Both the position numbers and the translations under genes were made by a program. The notes under the pieces were generated by a model. The model made no database searches. It had not been told where the DNA came from and was given only the letters and a program-made list of their open reading frames with translations. This document shows positions 1 through 5,270 of a stretch of DNA of 5,270 nt, piece by piece (the stretch's first letter is position 1; each line of letters begins with the position of its first letter). Source of the DNA: Fidelibacterota bacterium (lineage in GTDB: Bacteria; Fidelibacterota; Marinisomatia; Marinisomatales; UBA8229); the NCBI GenBank assembly GCA_003535775.1, contig DPYO01000206.1, positions 1,392 through 6,661 on the forward strand. The letters are read 5' to 3'.

Positions 1-95
1 CGCCACTCCTGAGATTCATTCAGTCTGGAAGTTCGTTCGAAAAAGGGAGACAGTTTGAGCTGGGTATGGGCCTTAAACTGGTTTCCGTAACTCAT
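1..95 (-). CDS. Partial ORF, 5' end of a gene running off the left edge; possible aminomethyltransferase (GcvT-fold) family
   Basis: An open minus-strand frame starts with ATG at 93-95 and stays open to the window edge, giving 31 complete codons. The visible peptide starts MSYGNQFKAH and continues with a segment SPFFERTSRLNESQEW. The pattern F-x-R-T-S-x-L-N followed by W a few residues later recalls the N-terminus of GcvT-like aminomethyltransferase/dimethylglycine-dehydrogenase-type proteins. That is a remembered resemblance over a very short stretch and not proof. The frame is open back to the phoH stop codon with no other ATG, GTG or TTG, so ATG at 95 is the only ordinary start. There is no Shine-Dalgarno sequence before it. 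It lies 75 bases downstream of phoH on the same strand and could be co-transcribed. It could also be a chance frame; the product is uncertain. Confidence 0.42.
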   Translation of the reverse strand, partial: MSYGNQFKAHTQLKLSPFFERTSRLNESQEW

Positions 96-170
96 GATGC
101 TGATCTTAAAAAGAGTTGTATTAAACAGGTTGGGCCGCCTGCATCCTTCAATGAAATCTCCGATCCACCA

Positions 171-1124
171 TTACTTCTGTTTTTTTACATCACCATTTCG
201 ATCATAGGCATTTATAATTTTTCGGATGAGATGATGTCGAACAACATCAGATTCAGTTAAATACACAAATCCAATCCCATCTACACCTTTCAATATTTTA
301 ATGACTTGAATCATCCCAGAGTCTGATTTTTTTGGTAAGTCGATTTGGGTAATATCGCCGGTAACAATAGTACGGGAATTCACTCCAAGCCGGGTGAGAA
401 ACATTTTCATTTGCATAGCAGATGCATTTTGTGCTTCGTCCAGAATCATAAAAGCATTGTTCAGAGTTCTGCCCCGCATATAAGCTAGAGGGACAATCTC
501 AATGATTTTCTTATCCAAAAACGGCTTCAACCGGTTTCGTGGTAGCAAAATACCCAAAGAATCATAAAGAGGTGTAAGATAGGGATCCACTTTTTCTTTT
601 AAATCCCCAGGCAGGAACCCGAGGTTTTCCCCAGCTTCCACTGCTGGCCGGCAAAGAACAATCTTATCCACATCATGGTTTTCTAGAGCCGCCACTGCAA
701 ATGCCACTGCAATAAATGTTTTCCCTGTTCCTGCGGGTCCAACGGAAAAGACGATGTCATTTTTTTGAACGGTTTGCACATATGTTTCCTGTCCCTTTGT
801 TCTAGGGGAAATATTTCCTTTCCTGCTGTAGTGAATGACCATGTTAGAGACTTCAATGGCCTTGCCATTTTCTGCATGGATGATTTTGATTAGTTGTTGT
901 ACATCAGTTTTTGTCAAGCTTCCTTTTCGGGCTAGTGTTTGTGCCATTTCGTGAAAAACTTCTTGCACTTGGCTTATTTCATTTTCTTCTCCTTCCACAT
1001 GAATTTCTTGTCCCCTTACTACAATTTTTGGAGAAAAAGAGTCTTCAATAAGACGAAGGTGAGAATCTGAGACTCCAAGAAGGCTCTGGAGATCAACAGC
1101 TTTTAATTCAATAGTCTTTTTCAT
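171..1124 (-). CDS. phoH: PhoH family ATPase (YbeZ/PhoL type)
   Basis: 317-residue P-loop protein, a normal length for the chromosomal PhoH/YbeZ group. Residues 1 to about 100 form the small N-terminal region of this family (a KH-like fold in relatives). The PhoH ATPase domain covers about 105-310. Walker A is GPAGTGKT at 129-136 with Lys135 as the phosphate-binding lysine. Walker B is FMILDEAQ at 225-232 with Asp229/Glu230. A sensor-like GDITQIDLP follows at 256-264, and the RPAVEAGENLGFLPGD signature lies at 159-174. Family members are cytoplasmic nucleotide hydrolases tied to RNA metabolism and, through the partner YbeY, to rRNA processing; the exact reaction here is inferred from family only. 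The ATG at 1122-1124 opens the expected MKKTIEL start, but has no Shine-Dalgarno sequence upstream, only an AT-rich leader. It is divergent from the lipoprotein gene. No ybeY is visible next to it. Confidence 0.95.
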   Translation of the reverse strand: MKKTIELKAVDLQSLLGVSDSHLRLIEDSFSPKIVVRGQEIHVEGEENEISQVQEVFHEMAQTLARKGSLTKTDVQQLIKIIHAENGKAIEVSNMVIHYSRKGNISPRTKGQETYVQTVQKNDIVFSVGPAGTGKTFIAVAFAVAALENHDVDKIVLCRPAVEAGENLGFLPGDLKEKVDPYLTPLYDSLGILLPRNRLKPFLDKKIIEIVPLAYMRGRTLNNAFMILDEAQNASAMQMKMFLTRLGVNSRTIVTGDITQIDLPKKSDSGMIQVIKILKGVDGIGFVYLTESDVVRHHLIRKIINAYDRNGDVKKQK

Positions 1125-1198
1125 TATTACAATAACTTAATTACTTTCTACAAGTGAATATACGGTATGCAATTATTTAACGCACAAATTATCCATTC
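1125..1198. promoter_or_regulatory. Divergent intergenic region, expected to hold promoters for phoH and the TatT-like gene
   Basis: These 74 bases separate two divergently oriented genes, so both promoters should lie here or inside the neighbouring 5' ends. The stretch is strongly AT-rich. Reading toward phoH there is a TTTG about 22 bases before TATATTCA, a loose match to the Bacteroidetes-type -33 TTTG / -7 TAnnTTTG arrangement. Reading toward the lipoprotein gene I see no good -35/-10 pair. Neither gene has a recognisable ribosome binding site. The promoter role follows from the gene layout and not from strong motifs. Confidence 0.35.
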
Positions 1199-2068
1199 AT
1201 GAAAAACTTAAGAAGTCAAATTCCCTTCATATTGATTTTTATTTTTTTCTCCTCTGGATGTCATACTTTACTTGATACAGATAGAAATTTATTAATTCAA
1301 CAAGCAGGCCATCTGGAGAAAAAGGGGCGGTATCACTGGGAGAGGCGTATAAATCCGGACCATGCAAAAAAAGCTCAAATTTTCCTTTCTATAGCTAATG
1401 AATTAAAACCAGAAGCAGATAATTTAGCTATTCTGTATAGTCAAGCTTGTTATTTTAATGGGCTTTATATTGAACAAATCCCTGAAAAAAAAGACAGTCT
1501 TTTTCGGGAAGGATATCAAATCGCAAAGGGAATAGTTTATCATTCAAAATCGTTTCAAAAAGGGTTTAATCCGGTGGAAGATGACAGTTTAATACGAGAA
1601 CTCAGAGGGATTGAGGCATTAGAAAAATCATTTGTTCCCGCTCTTTATTGGTGGGCTGCTAATCTTGGTAGATACTTGATTAATAAACCTGTTGTTGAAA
1701 GATTAAACTACAGGGATTTACTAGAAACAATAATTCATAAAATATTAACACTTGACCCGACGTATCATTATGGCGGAGGATATCGCATGTTGGGAACGGT
1801 TTACATTCGTTTACCTGGAATAGAATTATCCAAATCAAAACAATATTTTGATCAAGCTATATTAACCTTTCCTAATTATTTAGGGACAAAAGTATTGTTA
1901 GCTCAATACTATTACACCAAGGCCGAAGACAGAGAGCACTTCCATAGAGAACTTCAGGAAGTACTTTCAGCTGATCCTGCACAGATTCCGGAAATTATGC
2001 CGGAAAATCTATTCGAACAGGAGATTGCACAACAACTATTGGAACAGGAGTCTTTTCTATTTGAATAA
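1199..2068 (+). CDS. TatT-like TRAP-transporter-associated helical lipoprotein (TPR-type)
   Basis: 289-residue predicted lipoprotein. Residues 1-20 form a signal peptide with a basic start (K2, R5) and a hydrophobic core at 9-17, ending in a lipobox SSGC with Cys21 as the lipidation site. The rest is helical and TPR-like. Its landmarks fit the TatT family known from Treponema Tp0956: FVPALYWWAANLGRYL at 145-160, a TLDPTYHYGGGYRMLG stretch at 184-199, LSKSKQYFDQAILTFPN at 210-226, and a C-terminal pattern AQYYYTKAEDREHFHRELQ (235-253) followed by LSADP (256-260). TatT is a trimeric periplasm-facing lipoprotein that partners the substrate-binding protein of some TRAP transporters, with hydrophobic ligands suggested. 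No TRAP genes are in this window, so the transport link is inference. The ATG at 1199 is well placed before the signal peptide but lacks a Shine-Dalgarno sequence. GC is about 35% by hand count, lower than neighbouring genes. The gene converges on aspS. Confidence 0.82.
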   Translation: MKNLRSQIPFILIFIFFSSGCHTLLDTDRNLLIQQAGHLEKKGRYHWERRINPDHAKKAQIFLSIANELKPEADNLAILYSQACYFNGLYIEQIPEKKDSLFREGYQIAKGIVYHSKSFQKGFNPVEDDSLIRELRGIEALEKSFVPALYWWAANLGRYLINKPVVERLNYRDLLETIIHKILTLDPTYHYGGGYRMLGTVYIRLPGIELSKSKQYFDQAILTFPNYLGTKVLLAQYYYTKAEDREHFHRELQEVLSADPAQIPEIMPENLFEQEIAQQLLEQESFLFE

Positions 2069-2116
2069 TTCTTTCGATTTAATATTGATGCACTTATTAT
2101 CTGAATTTTATATGTT

Positions 2117-2128
2117 TAAAAGCTTTTA
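2117..2128. repeat. Perfect 12-bp palindrome in the convergent gap between the TatT-like gene and aspS
   Basis: TAAAAGCTTTTA is a perfect inverted repeat with no loop. It sits in the 90-base AT-rich gap (2069-2158) where the two genes converge. A 3' end for each transcript is expected here, but the palindrome has a single GC pair at its centre, no loop, and no long T-run after it on either strand, so it is not a convincing intrinsic terminator. Apart from it I see no structure in the gap. In sequence this AT-rich it may be chance. Confidence 0.35.
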
Positions 2129-2158
2129 TGAAAGTAAATGGATTTAATCAGGAATATA

Positions 2159-3922
2159 TTAGTCTTCGCTTTTCCTTTTTTTTAGCTGAATTCCCAATTC
2201 ATACAACTGATCAGTTGAAACCGGGGATGGTGAGTCTTCCATTAGGGATGATGCGGAGGTGGTTTTGGGGAAGGCAATCACATCACGAATGTTCTCGGTT
2301 CCCGCCAACAACATAACCAGTCGGTCAAAACCAAAAGCAATGCCACCATGGGGAGGAGTGCCATATTTTAGAGCCTCAAGTAAAAACCCAAATTTTTCTA
2401 GTGCTTCCTTATGACTCAATCCAAGAAGTGAAAAGATCTTTACCTGAATATCTGGTTGATGGATTCGTATGGATCCGCCTGCAATTTCGTGTCCGTTTAT
2501 GGTGAGATCATACCCGCGGCTACGGGTATTTAAAGGATTACTATCCAGTTTTTTAAAATCCGCTTTCTTTGGTGCGGTAAAGGGATGATGCATTGCAGTA
2601 TAACGGTTAGTTTCTTCATCAAATTCGAACATGGGGAATTCCGTGACCCAAAGGGGGACAAAACTATTTGCATTAGACAGCTTCTCTTGTTTTGCAATTT
2701 CTGCCCGAAGGGAACCCAAGGCATTTAAGGTGATCATTTTTTTATCACCGATAAGAAATATAATATCGTTATCATTAATTTTAAGAGCACTGCGCATTTC
2801 CACCTGAAGATCATTTGAAAAAAATTTTGAAATCCCGCCCGTAAGTACACCGTTTTCGCCTTTCATCCATGCCAGGCCTTTTGCCTTATATTTTTTGACA
2901 AATTCAGTCAATTCATCGATGATCTTACGGGAATATTTTGATCCGCCTTCAATAACCAATCCCTTTACTAGTTCTGCAGATTTGAATGCATTGAAATCAG
3001 AGGCATCTGTGAATTCTTTCACATCCTTAAGAGTTATTTCATAGCGGAGATCCGGTTTATCTGAGCCATAAATATTCATGGCTTCATCATAGGTCATCCG
3101 CAGAAAGGGATCAGGCAAATCAATCCCCCGAACTGTTTTAAAAATGTAGCGAGTCAATCCTTCCATAGTTGTATAGATATCTTCTTCGTCTATAAAGGAC
3201 ATCTCCAGATCAATCTGTGTGAACTCCGGTTGTCGGTCTGCCCTTAGATCTTCATCTCTGAAGCACTTCACAATCTGGAAATAGCGGTCAAACCCGCTGA
3301 TCATGAGGATTTGTTTATAAATCTGAGGAGATTGGGGAAGAGCATAAAATTTTCCATGATGAATTCTGCTTGGAACAAGATAATCCCGGGCACCTTCCGG
3401 TGTAGATTTCATTAATGTTGGGGTTTCCATTTCAATAAAATTCTGCTCAGACAGATAGTGCCGGGTTGCCTGATAGGTCTCATGACGAATCATCAAGTTT
3501 CGTTGAAGCTCATCCATTCGAAGTTCTAAATAACGGTATTTTAGACGGAGGTCTTCTTCTGAGCTTTCTCTGTCAGAAAGAACAAAGGGAAGCGGGGCCG
3601 CCTCATTTAGCATTTCCATCTCAGAAACAATTACTTCTATCTCGCCGGTGAACATGTCCGGATTCACAGCCCCTTCATTTCTCGCCTGCACTTTTCCAGA
3701 AACGCTTAGAACGTCTTCCATTGAAAGCTTTTTGGCCCCTTCGAAATCACCGGAATAGTCCTCTGAATTAAATACGATCTGAGTTTTTCCGTAGCGGTCG
3801 CGCAGGTCCACAAAGATCACTTTCCCGTGGAGGCGGACAGTATTCACCCACCCATTTAAAATGACAGATTCACCTGTATCATCTTTGCAGAGTTCTCCGC
3901 AGGTATGTGTTCTTTTTAACAT
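2159..3922 (-). CDS. aspS: Aspartyl-tRNA synthetase, bacterial type, probably non-discriminating (Asp/Asn)
   Basis: 587-residue class IIb synthetase, full length for the bacterial type. It attaches aspartate to tRNA in the cytoplasm using ATP. Residues 1 to about 105 are the OB-fold anticodon-binding domain, beginning MLKRTHTCGEL. The catalytic core contains TPEGARDYLVPSR (174-186), ALPQSPQIYKQ (194-204), motif 2 FRDEDLRADRQPEFTQ (221-236) and motif 3 GIAFGFDR (527-534, Arg534). The bacterial GAD-type insertion fills roughly 290-420, after YGSDKPDLR (285-293). In the anticodon domain His32 and Gly84 match the His/Gly pair reported as important for tRNA-Asn acceptance in the non-discriminating Pseudomonas aeruginosa enzyme. 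Discriminating enzymes such as E. coli carry Leu at the first site. The start is fixed by the conserved N-terminus and has an A-rich leader without a Shine-Dalgarno sequence. It follows atpC on the same strand but is separated from it by a terminator. Confidence 0.97.
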   Translation of the reverse strand: MLKRTHTCGELCKDDTGESVILNGWVNTVRLHGKVIFVDLRDRYGKTQIVFNSEDYSGDFEGAKKLSMEDVLSVSGKVQARNEGAVNPDMFTGEIEVIVSEMEMLNEAAPLPFVLSDRESSEEDLRLKYRYLELRMDELQRNLMIRHETYQATRHYLSEQNFIEMETPTLMKSTPEGARDYLVPSRIHHGKFYALPQSPQIYKQILMISGFDRYFQIVKCFRDEDLRADRQPEFTQIDLEMSFIDEEDIYTTMEGLTRYIFKTVRGIDLPDPFLRMTYDEAMNIYGSDKPDLRYEITLKDVKEFTDASDFNAFKSAELVKGLVIEGGSKYSRKIIDELTEFVKKYKAKGLAWMKGENGVLTGGISKFFSNDLQVEMRSALKINDNDIIFLIGDKKMITLNALGSLRAEIAKQEKLSNANSFVPLWVTEFPMFEFDEETNRYTAMHHPFTAPKKADFKKLDSNPLNTRSRGYDLTINGHEIAGGSIRIHQPDIQVKIFSLLGLSHKEALEKFGFLLEALKYGTPPHGGIAFGFDRLVMLLAGTENIRDVIAFPKTTSASSLMEDSPSPVSTDQLYELGIQLKKRKSED

Positions 3923-3927
3923 TTTTT

Positions 3928-3959
3928 AATTAGTATTAGTTAGAAAAAAACCGCTCAAA
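3928..3959 (-). promoter_or_regulatory. Candidate aspS promoter overlapping the atp terminator
   Basis: The atpDC terminator ends 21 bases before the aspS start, so an aspS promoter must overlap it unless read-through feeds aspS. On the minus strand a TTTG at 3959-3956, inside the terminator's loop and 3' arm, is followed after 20 bases by TACTAATT at 3935-3928. A sigma70-style reading gives TTGAGC (3958-3953), a 17-base spacer and TACTAA (3935-3930). Both fits are loose. Either would put the transcription start within a few bases of the ATG, giving a nearly leaderless mRNA. Confidence 0.3.
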
Positions 3960-3972
3960 GTTACGAGCGGTT
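3944..3972 (-). terminator. Intrinsic terminator after atpC (end of the atpDC transcript)
   Basis: On the minus strand AACCGCTC (3972-3965) pairs perfectly with GAGCGGTT (3956-3949) around an 8-base loop, and the 3' arm runs directly into seven T residues (3950-3944), two of which also close the stem. This is a textbook Rho-independent terminator. It lies 21 bases beyond the atpC stop codon, so it is well placed to end the atpDC transcript. Read on the plus strand the same stem lacks a proper T-run, so it should act in one direction. Confidence 0.85.
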
Positions 3973-3993
3973 GTATAAAAAAAATATTGGAAA

Positions 3994-4386
3994 TTAACGT
4001 TTTGAAACTTTTAATCGAATCAGTGCTCGAAGCAGTGATGCCTCATTTCTTGCAGTATCAATTTCTTTTACTTCTTTCCGGTCTTGTGCTCTTTGCAGTG
4101 ATGATTTTGCTCGTGCTGCATCTATTTCTTCTACCCGCTCAAAAGTTTCCAGTAACAGTTCTACTGTTTCTTTTGTGATTTCAGCAAAACCACCACTAAC
4201 TGCAAGATAGTGATCCTTTTTATTTTGAGTTACTTTTACTTCGCCGGTTCCAAGAGCAATAATCGCATCCCGATGATTGGCCATTACACCAAAATATCCA
4301 TCTAATCCGGGGCAGCGGATATGCTCTACCTGTCCTTCATCAAGAACTTTATTCGGTGTAACTAATTCCAAGCTGAATGTACTCAT
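3994..4386 (-). CDS. atpC: F1Fo ATP synthase subunit epsilon
   Basis: 130-residue epsilon subunit of the F1 sector, a central-stalk component that couples rotation to catalysis and can inhibit ATP hydrolysis. Residues 1 to about 86 form the N-terminal beta-sandwich, with the family landmarks FSLELVTPNKVL (4-15) and GLDGYFGVMANH (27-38), the latter corresponding to the usual G-x-x-G-x-x-G-x-x-x-N-H signature, and AVSGGFAEI (62-70). Residues about 88-125 form the C-terminal helical hairpin, rich in Ala, Arg and Glu. This regulatory hairpin is present at full length, unlike the short epsilon forms of some lineages. The start codon overlaps the atpD stop by one base (TGATG), consistent with translational coupling. 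Only a weak AAGG lies upstream. An intrinsic terminator follows. Confidence 0.96.
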   Translation of the reverse strand: MSTFSLELVTPNKVLDEGQVEHIRCPGLDGYFGVMANHRDAIIALGTGEVKVTQNKKDHYLAVSGGFAEITKETVELLLETFERVEEIDAARAKSSLQRAQDRKEVKEIDTARNEASLLRALIRLKVSKR

Positions 4387-5270
4387 CAGGCGTTAGCCTT
4401 TTTTGCATTATCAAATGCTTCATCAAGAGAACCGACATAGGAAAACATATTTTCATGGAGTTCATCAGCATCGCCATTTAAAATTGCTTCAAAACCGGTA
4501 ACTGTATCCTCTAAACTCACATAACGTCCTTTTGTGCCAGTAAACTGTTCTGCCACAAAAAAAGGCTGACTCATAAACTTCTGCATCTTCCGAGCTCGAG
4601 CCACGGTCAATTTATCTTCATCAGCTAGTTCATCCATACCTAGGATGGCAATAATGTCTTGTAGGTCTTTGTATTTCTGCAAAACTGTTTGGACATTCCG
4701 TGCCACATTATAGTGACGATCACCAATCACACGGGGGTCAAGAATTCTGGAAGTTGAAGCCAGCGGATCCACTGCAGGATAAATGCCTAACTCTGCAATT
4801 TTTCGTTCCAAAACTGATGTCGCATCCAAATGAGCAAAGGCCGTTGCAGGAGCAGGGTCTGTCAAGTCATCCGCTGGGACATAAATTGCCTGTACAGATG
4901 TAATTGAACCTTTCTTTGTTGATGTGATCCGTTCTTGTAAATCTCCCATTTCTGTAGAAAGTGTAGGTTGATATCCAACAGCAGAAGGCATACGACCTAA
5001 AAGAGCTGATACTTCTGAACCGGCTTGAGTGAACCGAAAAATATTATCAATAAACAGCAATACATCCAGCCCTTCTTCATCACGGAAATATTCAGCTATG
5101 GTCAGGCCGGTCAAACCTACACGTAAACGAGCACCGGGTGGTTCATTCATTTGCCCAAAGACCATGGACGTTTTTTCGATTACTCCGGACTCGCTCATTT
5201 CCAGATAGAGGTCGTTTCCTTCACGGGTACGTTCACCAACACCTGCAAAAACGGAATAACCACCATGTTC
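4386..5270 (-). CDS. atpD: F1Fo ATP synthase subunit beta, C-terminal 294 residues (5' end beyond the window)
   Basis: Catalytic beta subunit of F1. The frame is open to the right edge, and the residues there (EHGGYSVFAGVGERTREGND) are highly conserved beta sequence, so translation does not begin at the internal Met of LEMSES (5196-5198). About 175 N-terminal residues, including the P-loop, lie outside. Within the visible fragment (numbered from the edge), GERTREGND is at 12-20 with the catalytic Glu13. The Walker B LLFIDNIFRF is at 71-80, ALLGRMPSAVGYQPTLSTEMG at 89-109, and YVPADDLTDPAPATAFAHLD at 130-149. The DELSEED-loop equivalent reads DELADED at 213-219, the segment through which beta contacts gamma and epsilon. 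The C-terminus ends KKANA. The stop overlaps the atpC start. No frameshift or missing catalytic residue is seen. Confidence 0.97.
   Translation of the reverse strand, partial: EHGGYSVFAGVGERTREGNDLYLEMSESGVIEKTSMVFGQMNEPPGARLRVGLTGLTIAEYFRDEEGLDVLLFIDNIFRFTQAGSEVSALLGRMPSAVGYQPTLSTEMGDLQERITSTKKGSITSVQAIYVPADDLTDPAPATAFAHLDATSVLERKIAELGIYPAVDPLASTSRILDPRVIGDRHYNVARNVQTVLQKYKDLQDIIAILGMDELADEDKLTVARARKMQKFMSQPFFVAEQFTGTKGRYVSLEDTVTGFEAILNGDADELHENMFSYVGSLDEAFDNAKKANA

Noticed and set aside
128..147. Possible terminator hairpin downstream of phoH (CAGG...CCTG on the minus strand)
   Set aside because: The stem is only four base pairs and is followed by an interrupted T-rich stretch and not a clean T-run.
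2117..2128. Palindrome TAAAAGCTTTTA as a bidirectional terminator for the convergent genes
   Set aside because: It has no loop and little GC, and no adequate T-run on either strand. It is kept only as a noted palindrome.
2128..2316. Small plus-strand ORF after the TatT-like gene
   Set aside because: It mostly overlaps the conserved C-terminal coding region of aspS on the opposite strand and has no recognisable protein features.
3987..4178. Plus-strand frame encoding a hydrophobic, membrane-like peptide opposite atpC
   Set aside because: It is fully antisense to a well-conserved atpC. The Leu/Val-rich look comes from reading the complement of Lys/Glu/Asp-rich helix codons, so it is a shadow frame.
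5196..5198. Internal ATG as a start codon for atpD
   Set aside because: The codons between it and the window edge encode strongly conserved beta-subunit sequence (GYSVFAGVGERTREGND), so the gene begins outside the window.
1..5270. CRISPR arrays, tRNA/rRNA genes, insertion sequences, phage genes or a novel defence cassette
   Set aside because: No spaced direct repeats, tRNA-like cloverleaf, terminal inverted repeats with a transposase, or defence domains were seen; coding space is filled by conserved genes.

Overview
The window is a chromosomal housekeeping stretch from a bacterium with moderately low GC (about 35-45% by hand count of sampled lines). It contains five recognisable protein genes and a sixth, fragmentary one. 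A lipoprotein signal peptide points to a Gram-negative-type envelope. None of the start codons I can see has a convincing Shine-Dalgarno sequence, and the leaders are A/T-rich. That pattern is typical of the Bacteroidetes/FCB side of the tree and related marine candidate phyla, but the lineage is an inference and I cannot name a genus.

Layout from right to left on the minus strand: atpD (F1 beta, 5' end off the window) overlaps atpC (F1 epsilon) by one base at a TGATG junction. A clear intrinsic terminator follows. Then comes aspS, a bacterial-type aspartyl-tRNA synthetase whose start codon lies only 21 bases past the terminator's T-run. On the plus strand, convergent with aspS, lies a lipoprotein gene that matches the TatT family (the helical lipoprotein linked to some TRAP transporters). 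Divergent from it on the minus strand is a PhoH/YbeZ-type ATPase gene. At the left edge is the first ~31 codons of another minus-strand gene, with weak resemblance to aminomethyltransferase (GcvT-fold) proteins.

The genes do not form one pathway. atpDC make the catalytic and regulatory F1 subunits. aspS charges tRNA-Asp, and by its diagnostic residues probably also tRNA-Asn, which would require an amidotransferase elsewhere in the genome. phoH is an RNA-metabolism/ribosome-linked ATPase. The TatT-like gene is the accessory element: it is noticeably more AT-rich than its neighbours and has no TRAP transporter genes in view.

I found no RNA genes, CRISPR arrays, insertion sequences or long repeats, and no evidence for a previously undescribed multi-gene system. 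The points most worth a second look are the probable non-discriminating AspRS, the orphan TatT lipoprotein, and the terminator/promoter overlap in front of aspS.
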